The notes under the pieces: model-generated
Database searches by the model: none
Told to the model about the DNA's origin: nothing
What the model saw: only the letters and a program-made list of their open reading frames with translations
In this document: in pieces, positions 1 to 11,779 of the stretch
Layout: each line of letters opens with the position of its first letter
Numbering within the stretch: position 1 is the first letter of the stretch
Made by a program: the position numbers and the translations under genes
NCBI GenBank assembly: GCA_029961685.1
Contig: JARWKL010000008.1
Span: 4,838,501-4,902,500 of the forward strand
Reading direction: 5' to 3'
DNA from: Aristolochia californica
Taxonomy: Eukaryota; Streptophyta; Magnoliopsida; Piperales; Aristolochiaceae
Length of the DNA stretch: 64,000 nt

Positions 1-244
1 CATCTCAAACTCATGCCTCATCTCATCTTTAAACACTTTATGGACATGATAGATGTTCCGTTAAAAAAATATCATCTACATATAAGAAAAAAAAAGAAAG
101 ATCTGAGTTTCTTGCTTTTGTATAAAGATTCGGTTCACTAACACTTCCCAAAATGCCCTTTCTTGAGAAAGTATATATCTATTATGTTATTATATTGATT
201 TTAAGGACTCCATAAATTACATCTTGAGTAAAAAAGAGAACACA
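1..244. other. AT-rich flank, nothing recognised
   Basis: AT-rich sequence outside the leftmost LTR. I see no coding pattern, repeat or RNA gene in it. Confidence 0.4.
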
Positions 245-434
245 TGTTGGAGAAAAAAATAGGAGGAAGAATAGGGTTATGGACTTTATTCAAACTCTCT
301 CCCTTAAGCTATATTTATAGATGCTAAAAGTAACAATATTAAAATTATACCCTTCACCCTAATAAGAGTGAAGAAGAGAAAAAATATAAACTAATTACAT
401 TAATGACACTCTAATTGCATCATATCTTCCAACA
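245..434 (-). repeat. LTR of older element A
   Basis: Starts TGTTGGAG and ends TTCCAACA, the TG...CA form of an LTR. It is followed at 435-451 by the complement of a copia polypurine tract (ACTTGAGGGGGAG on the minus strand), which makes it a 3' LTR read on the minus strand. Its sequence resembles the LTR at 59085-59316, which precedes copia fragment E. No matching second LTR was found on the right side of A. Confidence 0.6.
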
Positions 435-655
435 CTCCCCCTCAAGTTGGGAGGTAATGACAGTGATCCCACATTGAAACAAATAATATAGATGTTGTAA
501 TAATCTCCTCCATCACGGTCTCACAAGGATAAGTACAAAACCGGGCACTGACTCTCAAAGGGTAGAAATGGGTGATAAAACATAAGTCGAAACCAACCTC
601 AAAGGATTTTAAACATAGATAGTGATAATAATGCCTAAATTGGGTAATGTTTGTT
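435..655 (-). mobile_element. Element A interior, left part (non-coding)
   Basis: Polypurine tract followed by non-coding sequence. It is interrupted at 656-660 by insertion B and resumes at 15699. Joining the two halves gives a stretch that aligns by eye with 54000-54340 inside element G (shared phrases such as gggtaatgt and the gataaaaaaccc block). A and G are therefore relatives of one non-coding LTR family. Confidence 0.55.
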
Positions 656-660
656 ATTCA

Positions 661-1089
661 GGTTGAATTTGGGATCCCATGCTTAAAACCTCGTGCAAAA
701 TAAGAGAGGGAGAAGAGAAGGAAGAGAGAAGAGAAGAAAAGAAGAGAGCAGAGAGGGAACTCGGGTAGAGAAGAGAGACAAGAAAAGAGAGAGAAATCCT
801 TTAGGCTAAGAGAGAGTGTTTCGACAAATTGAGAGAACAAGAGAGAGCTTAATGCTCTACCCCAAGACAAGGGCCTCTATTTATAGTTTTGAGAGAAATT
901 TATAATGTCTATAATGCCCTTCGGGCTACAAGCTTTACATGAGAAAAGACATAAGTAGACATGTTCACCTTGACTAATTGCACTCATGTGCCATCTTTAT
1001 GAGATGACACCTTATTTACAATCATGCCTCCCCTCTTGGACGTGTGGGCCTTATCCATACTCGTGTGAGCTTGGACCCATCTTCTAACA
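661..1089 (-). repeat. 3' LTR of element B
   Basis: 429 bp. It matches the right LTR at 15304-15693 in long stretches, for example the tatttatagtttt and acaagctttacatgagaaaa blocks. The first base of the expected TGTTGAATTT is changed (GGTTGAATTT). The minus-strand polypurine tract adjoins at 1090-1105. Confidence 0.85.
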
Positions 1090-1097
1090 CTCCCCCT

Positions 1098-1560
1098 CTA
1101 GTTGGAGGTGAAAAAACCTCGTAAATCCCAACTTCTGCAAATGGTGGATAGGATTTTGTGAGTGACTGGCTTTGTGAGGATGTCTACAATTTGTCCTTGT
1201 GAGGAGATATGTCTGAGAGATAATATACCAGCTTGGAATTTTTCTCGTATAAAGTGGCAATCCACCTCAATGTGTTTTTTTTTCATGGAAGACTAGATTT
1301 GAAGTGATATGAGTTGCCACTTGATTATCGCAATATAGATACATAGAGGTTTCTTTATAGAATCTCAATTCAGTGAGAAGGGACTTGATACATAGAAGTT
1401 CACTGACTATGTGTGCCTTGGCCTTGTATTCTACTTCTGCATTAGACCTTGCAACCACATTTTGCTTAGTGCTTCTCCATATAACCAGGTTTTCTCCAAC
1501 CCTTGTACAGTAACCCGAAGTGGATTTTCTGTCATTCGGCCCAGTATGCATCTGAGAACC
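1098..1560 (-). pseudogene. RNase H domain of copia B
   Basis: The minus strand encodes the copia RNase H signature in two overlapping frames: KSTSGYC near 1525-1545, the YCDNQVATHI block, then KHIEVDCHFIREKFQ and a C-terminal DILTKPVTHKI. The frame changes near 1270-1290, inside a run of T. RNase H normally degrades the RNA of the RNA/DNA hybrid during reverse transcription. This copy cannot be made as one polypeptide. Confidence 0.85.
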
Positions 1561-1589
1561 CTTCTATGTTGAAGTGACCATGGTTCTTA

Positions 1590-2530
1590 TAGACAAACCA
1601 TCCTCCTAGAGCTCCTTTCAAATATCACAATATTCTTTCCAATGCTTGCCAATGAGTATTGTTGTGGTTTGCACATGTATTGACTTACCACACCTACTTC
1701 ATATGAGATACCTGGTGTTATTACACAGAAATAAATAAGTTTCCCCACTAGTCTTTGATATTTTCTGATATCCACATCTTCTCCAGAGCCTGCGGATTAG
1801 TATTTGAATCCATGGAGGTATTTGTTGGTCTACACCCTATTATACCTGTCTCCTCCAGTAGATCAAGGATATATTTCCTCTAAGATAGTATAATCTCAGG
1901 CTTGGACTATAACAGCTCAATACCTAGAAAGTATTTAAGTAGTCCAAAATCTTTTGTCTTGAACTCTTCACATATTTTCTTTATAGTTTCCTAAATGCCA
2001 TCAGAATCACTGTAGTTTAAGACAATATCATCAACATAGACTACTAGAAGTACTTTCCCTTTGAGAGTGTCTTTAATAAACACGAAGTGATCTACTTAAC
2101 ATCGATGAAATCCAGCCTGTATCAGTGCTTGACTAAATTTAGCAAACCATGCACAAGAAGATTGTTTCAGACCATATTGAGATTTTCTCAATTGACATAC
2201 CGATTCCCCCTCAACCTTAAATCCAGGTGGTTGATGTATATAATTTTTTTCTTTAATATCGCCATTGAGGAAAGTATTTTTCACATCAAGCTAATAGACG
2301 AGCCAAGAGGAAAAACAAATAAGGGCGAATAATATATGGACCGAGATCAATTTTGCCTCTAGAGAGAATGTTTCTTTTTAATCAATCCCATAGCATTGAG
2401 TGTAGCCTTTGGCAACGAGGTGTGCCTTAAGGCAAGCAACTAATCTATCCAGATTATGTTTAGCCATGTATACTCACTTACGGCCTATGGGTTTCTTGCC
2501 TAAAAGAAGAGGAACTAGAGCCTATGTCTG
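1590..2530 (-). pseudogene. Reverse transcriptase of copia B
   Basis: Broken minus-strand frames carry copia reverse transcriptase blocks: KNTFLNGDIKE (about 2250-2284), QYGLKQSSCAWFAKF, the catalytic YVDDIVL motif near 2020-2045, and the LVGKLIYF block near 1725-1755. Stops and shifts separate them. The family copies element RNA into DNA. Confidence 0.85.
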
Positions 2531-2551
2531 ATTCTCATATAGTGTTTGCAT

Positions 2552-3458
2552 TTATTTTTCCATTGTCACCTTCCATCTTGGATGCCTCAGAGTCTCCTTA
2601 TAGGAATGTGGTATAAAGATGGAGGAGATAGATGCAATAAATTGACAACATGAAGAAGATAAATGATAGTGAGACACAAAATTGGATATGGGATGAGAAG
2701 TAGAGGGCCTAGTGTAAGTTATGGGTTCTTTCCTTAAGTTGATAGGTTGAGTATCATATCGAGGTCCAAATGTAATAAGACGAGAAGGACTTACCTCGAT
2801 GGGATCCGTAAACTCTGTCGGTGCAATGTCAGCCAATGCTTCAGGGGGTTGAAGAGTTTCCACAGCACATGGCACAACCAGTCGAGGAGAGGCTTGTACA
2901 AATGAGAGGCCCAGAGGAGCATTTTTAGAGTAGTATGAAGTGTCTTCAGAAAAGGTCACATCCCTAGATACAAGTAACATCCTAAGAATAGGATTATAGC
3001 ACACATAACCCTTCTGTGTGCGAGAGTATCCTAAAAAGATACACTTGATAGATTTCGGATCAAGTTTACTTCGATGTGGGGATGTATCATGAACAAAACA
3101 TGTACATTAGAAGACTCTTAAGGCAAGCGACAAAGGATTATCATTGGGAAATAATAACAAGTATGGGGATTATGACCAAGAACGGATGAGGGTATCCTAT
3201 TAATAAGACAGCATGTAGTAAATATGACATGTGGCCAGTAGAAGTATGGTACTTTCATGGAGTATAATAAGTTGTGGCCTACCTCTCGGAGATGACAATT
3301 CTTCCGTTCTGCTACACCGTTTTGTTGAGGAGTGTAGATACAAGACGTCTGATGGATAGTACCATTTCTTGACAAAATGAGTCAAGTTCACTAGAGAGAA
3401 TTTCTTTGGCATTATCAGAACGAAGTAATTTTATTTTTTGACCAAATTGATTGACCAT
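2552..3458 (-). pseudogene. Integrase C-terminus and linker of copia B
   Basis: The minus strand shows QQNGVAERKN, which holds the integrase catalytic Glu, then the MKVPYFYWPHVIFTTCCLINR block (3118-3375), and further on the SRDVTFSEDTSYY block (2552-3004). The order matches integrase followed by the integrase-RT linker. Frameshifts at about 3200-3410 break it. Confidence 0.8.
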
Positions 3459-3511
3459 AGCATGAAATGACTTAAAGATGAATAAAATTTCAGATCTCTC
3501 TTTAAAGCGAT

Positions 3512-4057
3512 CTATGTGATAAGAGTAGAATCATCAATAAAGGTAATAAAGTATTTTACTCGGGAAATGTTTGAGATGCTCAAAGGTCCCCATACATCTG
3601 TGTAGATCAAAGTAAAGGGAGTAACACTTTTAAGTTCAGTCGAAGGAGAATATGTGGTCCTCTGGTGTTTGCTCAGTTGATATACTTCATAGTTTAAATT
3701 GGAAAAAAATTTGAATGAAGGAAGGAGATAGTGGAGAGGTGGTGCTGATGGATGTCCCAACTGATTGTGCCATAGACTAGCCTCAGTGTGCTTGGTTGAG
3801 AAGGCATTTATTTAAGGCACGTCCAGGTAGTAGAGTCCCCCATATTCATGGCCTACGTCAATCACTTGCTTCGTTGTAAGATCCTTGAACACATAGGAAA
3901 TGGATGAGAAGGTGATGAAGTAATTGAAATATTTAGTAAGTTGAATAACAGACAAGAGGTTCAAGGGAAAGATAGGAACACAGAGGATATATGTAAGAAG
4001 AAGTGATGGAATATCAGAGGTAGATCCTTTTCCTGAGAACTTTAGTGTAGGATCCAT
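3512..4057 (-). pseudogene. GAG-pre-integrase and integrase start, copy 1
   Basis: Minus-strand peptides give the GAG-pre-integrase (GHPSAPPLHYLLPS, then the YEVYQLSKHQRTTY block) and the integrase start (LIYTDVWGP with the first catalytic Asp, then FITFIDDST). The protease-region spacer with LLSVIQLTKYFNYF precedes it. Equivalent copies are at 4723-5394 and 6110-6750. Confidence 0.8.
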
Positions 4058-4152
4058 CAGCTATGGTAACAAATTTATCTGAAAGACAAGGAGAGATAGT
4101 GTAGTAGACCTTTATTACCTATGAGATGCTCGGAGGCCCCTGAGTCAATAAT

Positions 4153-4852
4153 CTAGAAGGAAGAGGAGGTAGTGGCAGAGAGCATACCTGAAGCGGTGGT
4201 GACAGCATTAGTGGTGGAGGAGAGACCATTAGAATTTTCATTTCTAGAAGAGGTCATACTCATCCTCTGTGAAGGTCTTTTTGTTTGACGTGGGTGCAAA
4301 CTTGTCCTTCTTTGTGCCACTAGCAGAGGCTTGATTTGTCGTGGCCCATTTTGGCTTGCCATGGAGTTTCCAACATTGGTCGATGGTGTAGCCATATCTC
4401 CCACAATGAGTGCATTCCTTGTTGTTTGTTTTGGAGGGACCAGTCCTTGCACCTCTTCCTCGGCCTCGGTCGGTTGGTGTGCCCCTATTACCGGAGTACA
4501 TAGCTGATGATACTTCAGTAGGAGAGGGGGAAGAAGAATCTAGAACACGGAGTAAGGTAGCTTGTACATCATCAAAGGTGGGAATGTCGGAGGTGCTAAA
4601 GAGTTGAGTTTTAGCAACCTCAAGATACGACTTATTATTCGCTAGACATATAGCGGTTGCATTCTTGAAGAAAACCTCTGAATTTTTCCAAGTAGTCGTG
4701 TATATTTTCTCCTTGTTTAGTGTTACAACGTAGGACCCACCATGGTTACACGAGTTGTGGGACCCACCATGATAACCAAATTGATTGACCACCATAGCAT
4801 GAAATGACTTAAAGATGAATAAAATTTCAGATCTCTCTTTAAAGAGATCCAT
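4153..4852 (-). pseudogene. Copia B gag zinc-knuckle segment, copy 1
   Basis: The minus frame encodes ICLANNKSYLEVAKTQL, a Gly/Arg-rich stretch, and the CTHCGRYGYTIDQCWKLHG knuckle. The expected CX2CX4HX4C motif has Tyr where His should be, so zinc binding would be impaired. Gag packages element RNA. Copies 2 (5490-5838) and 3 (6840-7242) have the same His-to-Tyr change. Copy 3 also has a stop in place of the last Cys. Confidence 0.8.
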
Positions 4853-7809
4853 GTGATAAAAGTAGAATCATCAATAAAGGTAATAAAGTATTTTACTCGG
4901 GAAATGTTTGAGATGCTCAAAGGTCCCCATACATCTGTGTAGATCAAAGTAAAGGGAGTAACACTTTTAAGTTCAGTCGAAGGAGAATATGTGGTCCTCT
5001 GGTGTTTGCTTAGTTGATATACTTCATAGTTTAAATTGGAAAAAAAATTGTATGAACGAAGGAGATAGTGGAGAGCTGGTGCTGATGGATGTCCCAACTG
5101 ATTGTGCCATAGACTAGCCTCGGTGTGCTTGGTTGAGAAGGCATTTATTTAAGGCACGTCCAGGTAGTAGAGTCCCCCTTATTCATGGCCTACGTCAATC
5201 ACTTGCTTTGTTGTAAGATCCTTAAACACATAGAAAATGAATGAGAAGGTGATGAAGTAATTGAAATATTTAGTAAGTTGACTAACAGACAAGAGGTTCA
5301 AGGGAAAGATAGGAACACAGAGGATATATGTAAGAAGAAGTGATGGAATATCAGAGGTAGATCCTTTTCCTGAGAACTTTAGTTTAGGATCCATCAGCTA
5401 TGGTAACAAATTTATCTGAAAGACAAGGAGAGATAGTGTAGTAGACCTTTATTACCTGTGAGATGCTCAGAGGCCCCTGAGTCAATAATCTAGAAGGAAG
5501 AGGAGGTAGTGGCAGAGAGCATACCTGAAGCGGTGGTGACAGCATTAGTGGTGGAGGAGAGACCATTAGAATTTTCATTTCTAGAAGAGGTCATACTCAT
5601 CCTCTGTGAAGGTCTTTTTGTTTGACGGTGGTGCAAACTTGTCCTTCTTTGTGCCACTAGCAGAGGCTTGATTATTAGTGGCCCATTTTGGCTTGCCATG
5701 GAGTTTCCAACATTGGTCGATGGTGTAGCCATATCTCCTACAATGAGTGCAATCCTTGTTGTTTGTTTTGGAGGGACCAGTCCTTTCACCTCTTCCTCGG
5801 CCTTGGTCGGTTGGTGTGCCCCTATTACCGGAGTACATAGCTGATGATACTTCAGTAGGAGAGGGGGAAGAAGAATCTAAAACACGGAGTGAGGTAGCTT
5901 GTACATCATCAAAGGTGGGAATGTCGGAGGTGCTAAAGAGTTGAGTTTTAGCAACCTCAAGATACGACTTATTATTCGTTAGACATATAGCGGTTGCATT
6001 CTTGAAGAAAACCTCTGAATTTTTCCAAGTACTCGTGTATATTTTCTCCTTGTTTAGTGTTACAACGTAGGACCCACCATGGTTACACGAGTTGTGGGAC
6101 CCACCATGGTTACACGAGTTGTGGGACCCACCATAGCATGAAATGACTTAAAGATGAATAAAATTTCAGATCTCTCTTTAAAGAGATCCATGTGATAAGA
6201 GTAGAATCATCAATAAAGGTAATAAAGTATTTTACTCGGGAAATGTTTGAGATGCTCAAAGGTCCCCATACATCTGTGTAGATCAAAGTAAAGGGAGTAA
6301 CACTTTTAAGTTCAGTCGAAGGAGAATATGTGGTCCTCTGGTGTTTGCTCAGTTGATATACTTCATAGTTTAAATTGGAAAAAAATTTGAATGAAGGAAG
6401 GAGATAGTGGAGAGGTGGTGCTGATGGATGTCCCAACTGATTGTGCCATAGACTAGCCTCGGTGTGCTTGGTTGAGAAGACATTTATTTAAGGCACGTCC
6501 AGGTAGTAGAGTCCCCCTTATTCATGGCCTACGTCAATCACTTGCTTCGTTGTAAGATCCTTGAACACATAGGAAATGGATGAGAAGGTGATGAAGTAAT
6601 TGAAATATTTAGTAAGTTGACTAACAGACAAGAGGTTCAAGGGAAAGATAAGGGAAAGATAGGAACACAGAGGATATATGTAAGAAGAAGTGATGGAATA
6701 TCAGACGTAGATCCTTTTCCTGAGAACTTTAGTTTAGGATCCATCAGCTATGGTAACAAATTTATCTGAAAGACAAGGAGAGATAGTGTAGTAGACCTTT
6801 ATTACCTGTGAGATGCTCAGAGGCCCCTGAGTAATTAATCTAGAAGGAAGAGGAGGTAGTGGCAGAGAGTATACCTGAAGCGGTGGTGACAGCATTAGTG
6901 GTGGAGGAGAGACCATTAGAATTTTCATTTCTAGAAGAGGTCATACTCATCCTCTGTGAAGGTCTTTTTATTTGACGGGGGTGCAAACATGTCCTTCTTT
7001 GTGCCACTAGCAGAGGTTTGATTAGTCGTGGCCCATTTTGGCTTGCCATGGAGTTTCCATCATTGGTCGATGGTGTAGCCATATCTCCCACAATGAGTGC
7101 ATTCCTTGTTGTTTGTTTTGGAGGGACCAGTCCTTTCACCTCTTCCTTGGCCTCGGTCGGTTGGTGTGCCCCTATTACCGGAGTACATAGCTGATGATAC
7201 TTCAGTAGGAGAGGGGGAAGAAGAATCTAGAACACGGAGCAAGGTAGCTTGTACATCATCAAAGGTGGGAATGTCGGAGGTGCTAAAGAGTTGAGGTTTA
7301 GCAACCTCAAGATACGACTTATTATTCGCTAGACATATAGCGGTTGCATTCTTGAAGAAAACCTATGAATTTTTCCAAGTAGTCGTGTATATTTTCTCCT
7401 TGTTTAGTGTTACAACGTAGGACCCACCATGGTTACACGAGTTGTGGGACCCACCATGAGAACCACAAGCTGACATCCTTATCACATGATCACGTGCTTC
7501 ATAGAAGAGTTTTAGTTCTAGTTATGTTGAGTTATTTAATTATGATCGAACTTATCTTTAAGTGTTAAGTTTGGGTATAATTGGGATAAGGGTAATTTAA
7601 TTGTATTTGAACTCTACCACTTTCCTCTACTATAAATAGAGGTTCATGTACTCAAATTATAATCAAGTCAAGTAATTTTTTCACTTCTCAACTCATGAAG
7701 TATCTCTCTCTATCCTAAACTTTTTTTCCCTTTTTTTTCTCTTCTCTCCTCTCTACCCGAGAGCTCTCTCTCTCTCCTTCTCTTTTTCTCCCACTTTCAC
7801 CTTGCTCGA

Positions 7810-8172
7810 TGTTGGAAGATGGACTCAAGCCCACAAGTTCAAGACAAGAAGCCCACACGTCAAAGGAGTGGCATATGTGTAAAATATGATACTTTCCATA
7901 AAGATGGCATAGAGGTGTCAATATGTGTTCCTTTTATGTCATTTGTTTTATCAAGTGGTAGCCTAAGGGCATTGTAAAACTATAAATAAAGGCATTGGCT
8001 AAGAGGTAGAGCATTGAATCCCTCTCCTCTCCTTCCACAAATTCATCCAACCCTTCTTTCCTTAATCCAAACTCTCTCCTTCTACGTTCTTCTTCATCTC
8101 CTCTCCTTTCTCTCTTCTTCTTCTTCTTCCTCGTTGATCTAAAGTTCTTCACATGGGATTCTAAATTCTACA
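7810..8172 (+). repeat. 5' LTR of element D
   Basis: Begins TGTTGGAAGATGG and ends TTCTACA. It contains a TATA-like ctataaataaagg at about 7980-7992, a plausible promoter by analogy with copia LTRs. The 3' LTR carries about 28 extra bases. Confidence 0.9.
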
Positions 8173-9061
8173 TGGTATCAGAGGAGGGAGTTTAGGATCC
8201 CACTTGATGAAGTAGTTATGAAATCTATCCAATAAGTTGGTAAAAGGAGTTCAGCCATGAAGAGATAAGTTAATTCTCTTCTTCTTTATATTCTTTTCTT
8301 CTTATATACATACTCCTTTACGTTTTTTTCTTATTCTTGAACTTTGAATCACATCAAGTCAATATAATCTTCATATATCGTGAAGAATTATTTTTATGAC
8401 TAAAATGATGTTACAATCTTCATCTTCTTGTAGATCAATTACAAGCTTGATCAAGATCAATTGCTACTTGTGTTTTATCAAGATTGACGTTTGAGATTCA
8501 GTTATCTTTATGTAACTTGGATTAATTTCATTTGAAGTGGACTTCCAACACATGTTGCAATAAATTCTCCCACTTGATGTTGCTCATGGGATTATGTTAT
8601 GTTGTTAGATGCCCGTTATATGTTTGATGAAATTCCAAAACTCACTTACCCCTATTATTTTTGTTTCTCTTGAACTTCAACAATTGCATTTTTTTTACGT
8701 TGAAGTATTCCCATGAGCTAAAGATAAATTTCCTTGCGAGTGTCTTGATTTGCCACTAACTTTTCTTTAAATATTTTTTTTGCTCTCGGTTTGTATTGGG
8801 GTTTGGATTAAGGCCTAAGCGGTTGCATCTACCTTCTCCTCTTTGTTTTTCCCTTAAGAATATTAGAGGAATTGAGTGATGGCTGGATCTTATTCTCACT
8901 TGCCAAAGGCACAAATTTGTTGATAATTTGATGCTTATTCTCGTGAAGAAATTTTGTTCTCCATTTCCCTCTATTGTTGGTGATTGATTTGGTCCACGGG
9001 TTCTTCAAATTACATTGAGTAATTGTTATTTTAAGAAAGCCCTAGCCCTTGACCTCCACAT

Positions 9062-9935
9062 TTGCCTTGCCTCATCATGGAGAGTGGATACACCAGTAAT
9101 AAGAGTGACATACTCTGCATTACTATAATTCCACTAAGAGGTCTCTCCAATTACCTTAGCTGGTCACAATCGGTTCGAAGAGTTCTCATTGCTCGTGACC
9201 TTCTAAGTCATGTTATCAAAATCCCCCATCTGATTGATGAAGAAGATGAAGCCTACCACAAGTGGTTAAAAATGATCACATGGTTATCAGTTGGCTCATC
9301 AATAGCAAAGGAGTATGTAGCTAACATTGTGGTCCACTTGGAAACAACCAAGGACATTTTGGGACACTTGTGCTAAACTTTACTCGAGTACTGCCTCATT
9401 ACAAAGAGTATATGATGTCTTACAAAGTATGCAACATACTAAACACGGAGATAACATTCATGAATTTTTGGCCCAGTTTTGGGGCCTTCTCCAAGAATAG
9501 AAAATAGCTCAGCCATACTCCACTGACATTGTTGTTCAAGAATGACAACGAGAGGCCTTGGCATCAGCTATTTGCTTGTCAAATAATAAGCCTTACCTTG
9601 AGATTGTGAAAACCCAACTTCTCAGTTCCTTCGCTCTTCCATCCTTTGATGAAATCAGTGCTACGTTACTATGGATACCTGATCCATACCCTCCTTCTCC
9701 TATTGATGCTCCATCGGTTATGTTCTCCGGCAATCGGGGTACATCATCCTCATACCGAGGACAGGGCAGAAATATGAGAGGGGGTAGAACTATGAAGGGG
9801 GCATAAAATAGAGGTAGTTGAATGGGTTCGAATAATTCCCATAATGAGCCTCGACTTTGCACTTACTGTGGTGGTAAGAACCACCTTGTGGAAACATGCT
9901 GAAAACTTCATGACAAGCCTGATTAGGCCACATCT
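9062..9935 (+). pseudogene. Gag of copia D
   Basis: Peptides in frame pieces: LRGLSNYLSWSQSVRRVLIARDLL and WLKMITWLSVGSSIAKEYV (9062-9376), ICLSNNKPYLEIVKTQLLSS (9558-9806), then a zinc knuckle CTYCGGKNHLVETC near 9857-9900 that keeps the CX2CX4HX4C pattern. Stop codons at about 9374, near 9540, 9804 and 9900 break it. Homologous gag starts occur in B (13781-14092) and in the 50.7-kb element. Confidence 0.85.
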
Positions 9936-9995
9936 AACCCAGTTTCTGTTAATGTTGAGAAACGTAAATAAAAGGTTGACTCCCATTCCGAAAAT

Positions 9996-10550
9996 GTGAC
10001 TCTCACTGCTGAAGACTATGTTGCATTTCAGAAGATGAAGTCCTTAATGGAATCCTCCATTTCTCCATTATCTACTGCTGCTACCACTATTGCCTTAGGT
10101 ATGCTTTCTTCCTCTTTATCCTCTTCATCTTGGATCATCAACTCCGGCGCCTCCGAACATATGTCAGGTAACAAACACTTGTTTCAGTCATTATCTCCTT
10201 GTCTTCCTCATAAATTCGTTACTATTGCTAATGGTACCCAAACCAAGGTCTTTGGCAAAGGTTCCTCCTCTCTTACTAACAAACACTTGTTTCAGTCATT
10301 ATCTTCTTGTCTTCCTCAGAAATTCGTTACTATTGCTAATGGTACCCAAACCAAGGTCCTTGGAAAAGGTTCCTCCTCTCTTACCTCATCTATTTCTCTT
10401 CAAGATGTTTTGTTTGTCCCTCAATTTCATTTAAATTTGCTTTATGTTAGTCAATTAACAAAAACAGTTAAATTGCTCTATCACCTTCTCACTGTTTTCT
10501 TATATATTTCAGGATCTCACTACGAAGCGGGTGATTGGTGGCGGCCATGA
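9996..10550 (+). pseudogene. Protease region of copia D with in-frame duplication
   Basis: A 184-codon frame. The aspartic protease block reads IINSGASEHMSG, with Asn where the catalytic Asp of the usual DSGA motif is expected, so the protease would be inactive. A 36-codon segment beginning NKHLFQSL is repeated in tandem (from about 10170 and 10278, offset 108 bp). The end, FHLNLLYVSQLTK, leads toward the GAG-pre-integrase. Confidence 0.85.
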
Positions 10551-11442
10551 AAAGGGGGGTTTGTACTACCTCACTCTTCCACCATTAGCTGCCCTATCAT
10601 CCACTACATCTGAGGCCCAACTTTGGCACAACCGGCTTGGTCATCCATCTACCTCTTCACTTCGTTTTTTGCTTCCATCTTTAAAAGTCCTTTCTACATT
10701 CAGTTGTGAAGTTTGTCAATTAAGTAAACACATTAGGAGTACATATTCTCCTCGTCTTATAACAACAAGTGCTACTCCTTTTGAGTTAATACATTCTGAT
10801 GTATGGGGACCTTTATGTGTCTCAAATATTTCCCAAGTTAAATATTTTGTCATTTTTGTTGATGATTTTACCCGAGTGACTTGGTTATATTTATTTAAAG
10901 AACGTTCAGAAATTCTTCCTGTATTTAAAATTTTTCATGTTATGGTATTGACACAGTTTGGGAAGAAAATTCAAATCCTTAGGTCTGATAATGCTAAGGA
11001 ATATTTGTCTAATGAATTCAAACATCATGTCCCTATACCCCTCAACAAAATGGTGTTGCTAAAAGGAAGAATCGTCACCTTCTTGAAGTTGCTCGGGGCC
11101 TCCTCTACTCCATGAAGGTACCCTATTTTTATGGGCCTCATGCTATACTTACGGCATGCTTTCTTATTAATAGGTTACCTTCATCAATTCTTCATAATAA
11201 AACTCCTTACTCTATTTTCTTTCATGGTGAATATCCGTTTTCTCTTCCTCTTAAAAGTGTTTGGATGTACATGTTATGTTCATGTTACTTCCCCACAAAC
11301 AAATAAAATTGATCCTCGATCTATGAGGTGTATTTTTTTGGGGTACTCTTGCACCCAGAAAAGTTATGTTTGTTACAATCCTACCCTTCGGAGAATGTTT
11401 GTTTCTCGGGATGTGACTTTCTTTGAGGACACCTCCTTCTAA
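10531..11442 (+). pseudogene. GAG-pre-integrase and integrase of copia D
   Basis: WHNRLGHPSTSSLRFLLPS and CEVCQLSKH form the pre-integrase zinc region. IHSDVWGP and LRSDNAKEYL hold the two catalytic Asp residues. After a frameshift near 11020 the third site reads QQNGVAKRKNRH, with Lys in place of the catalytic Glu. The C-terminal part runs to SRDVTFFEDTSF (11131-11442). Not functional. Confidence 0.85.
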
Positions 11443-11779
11443 TCCTCCCATGATGCTCCTCCAGGATGGATATTTCCTTCTACCACTCCGTGCCCGCTTG
11501 TGCCTTTCAATGTTGATATTAATCCACCCCTGACGCACCGGTCGTACCTTCACCTGTGGAGTTGTCGGATCCACCAAAGGTAAGTCCTTCTCCTCCTATG
11601 TTTGGGCCTGAATTTGATACTAGGCCTATTGCTTTAACAAATGAACTTCGTTCTTGTACTACTTCGCATCCTATCTCAAATTTTATGTCTCACCATCGCT
11701 TGTCTTTCGAATGTTTTCAGTTCCTTGCTTCTCTTTCTTCTACTTCCATTCCACAGTCGTATCTGGAGGCTCTGAAGCA

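Larger units (their letters stand above)
3459..7457 (-). repeat. Tandem triplication of gag/integrase segment plus LTR start
   Basis: Three direct copies with periods of 1337 and 1339 bp, from landmark agcatgaaatg at 3459, 4796 and 6135. Each copy encodes on the minus strand a gag zinc-knuckle segment, GAG-pre-integrase with the NLNYEVYQLSKHQ block, and the integrase start with LIYTDVWGP. Each copy ends with about 50 bp belonging to solo LTR C (tgttacaacgtagg to gggacccaccat). The copies are nearly identical. The triplication therefore happened after C had inserted into B. Confidence 0.9.

Noticed and set aside
4410..7294. Plus-strand 65-codon frames repeated three times
   Set aside because: Shadows of the minus-strand gag segment. 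They recur only because the DNA is triplicated.
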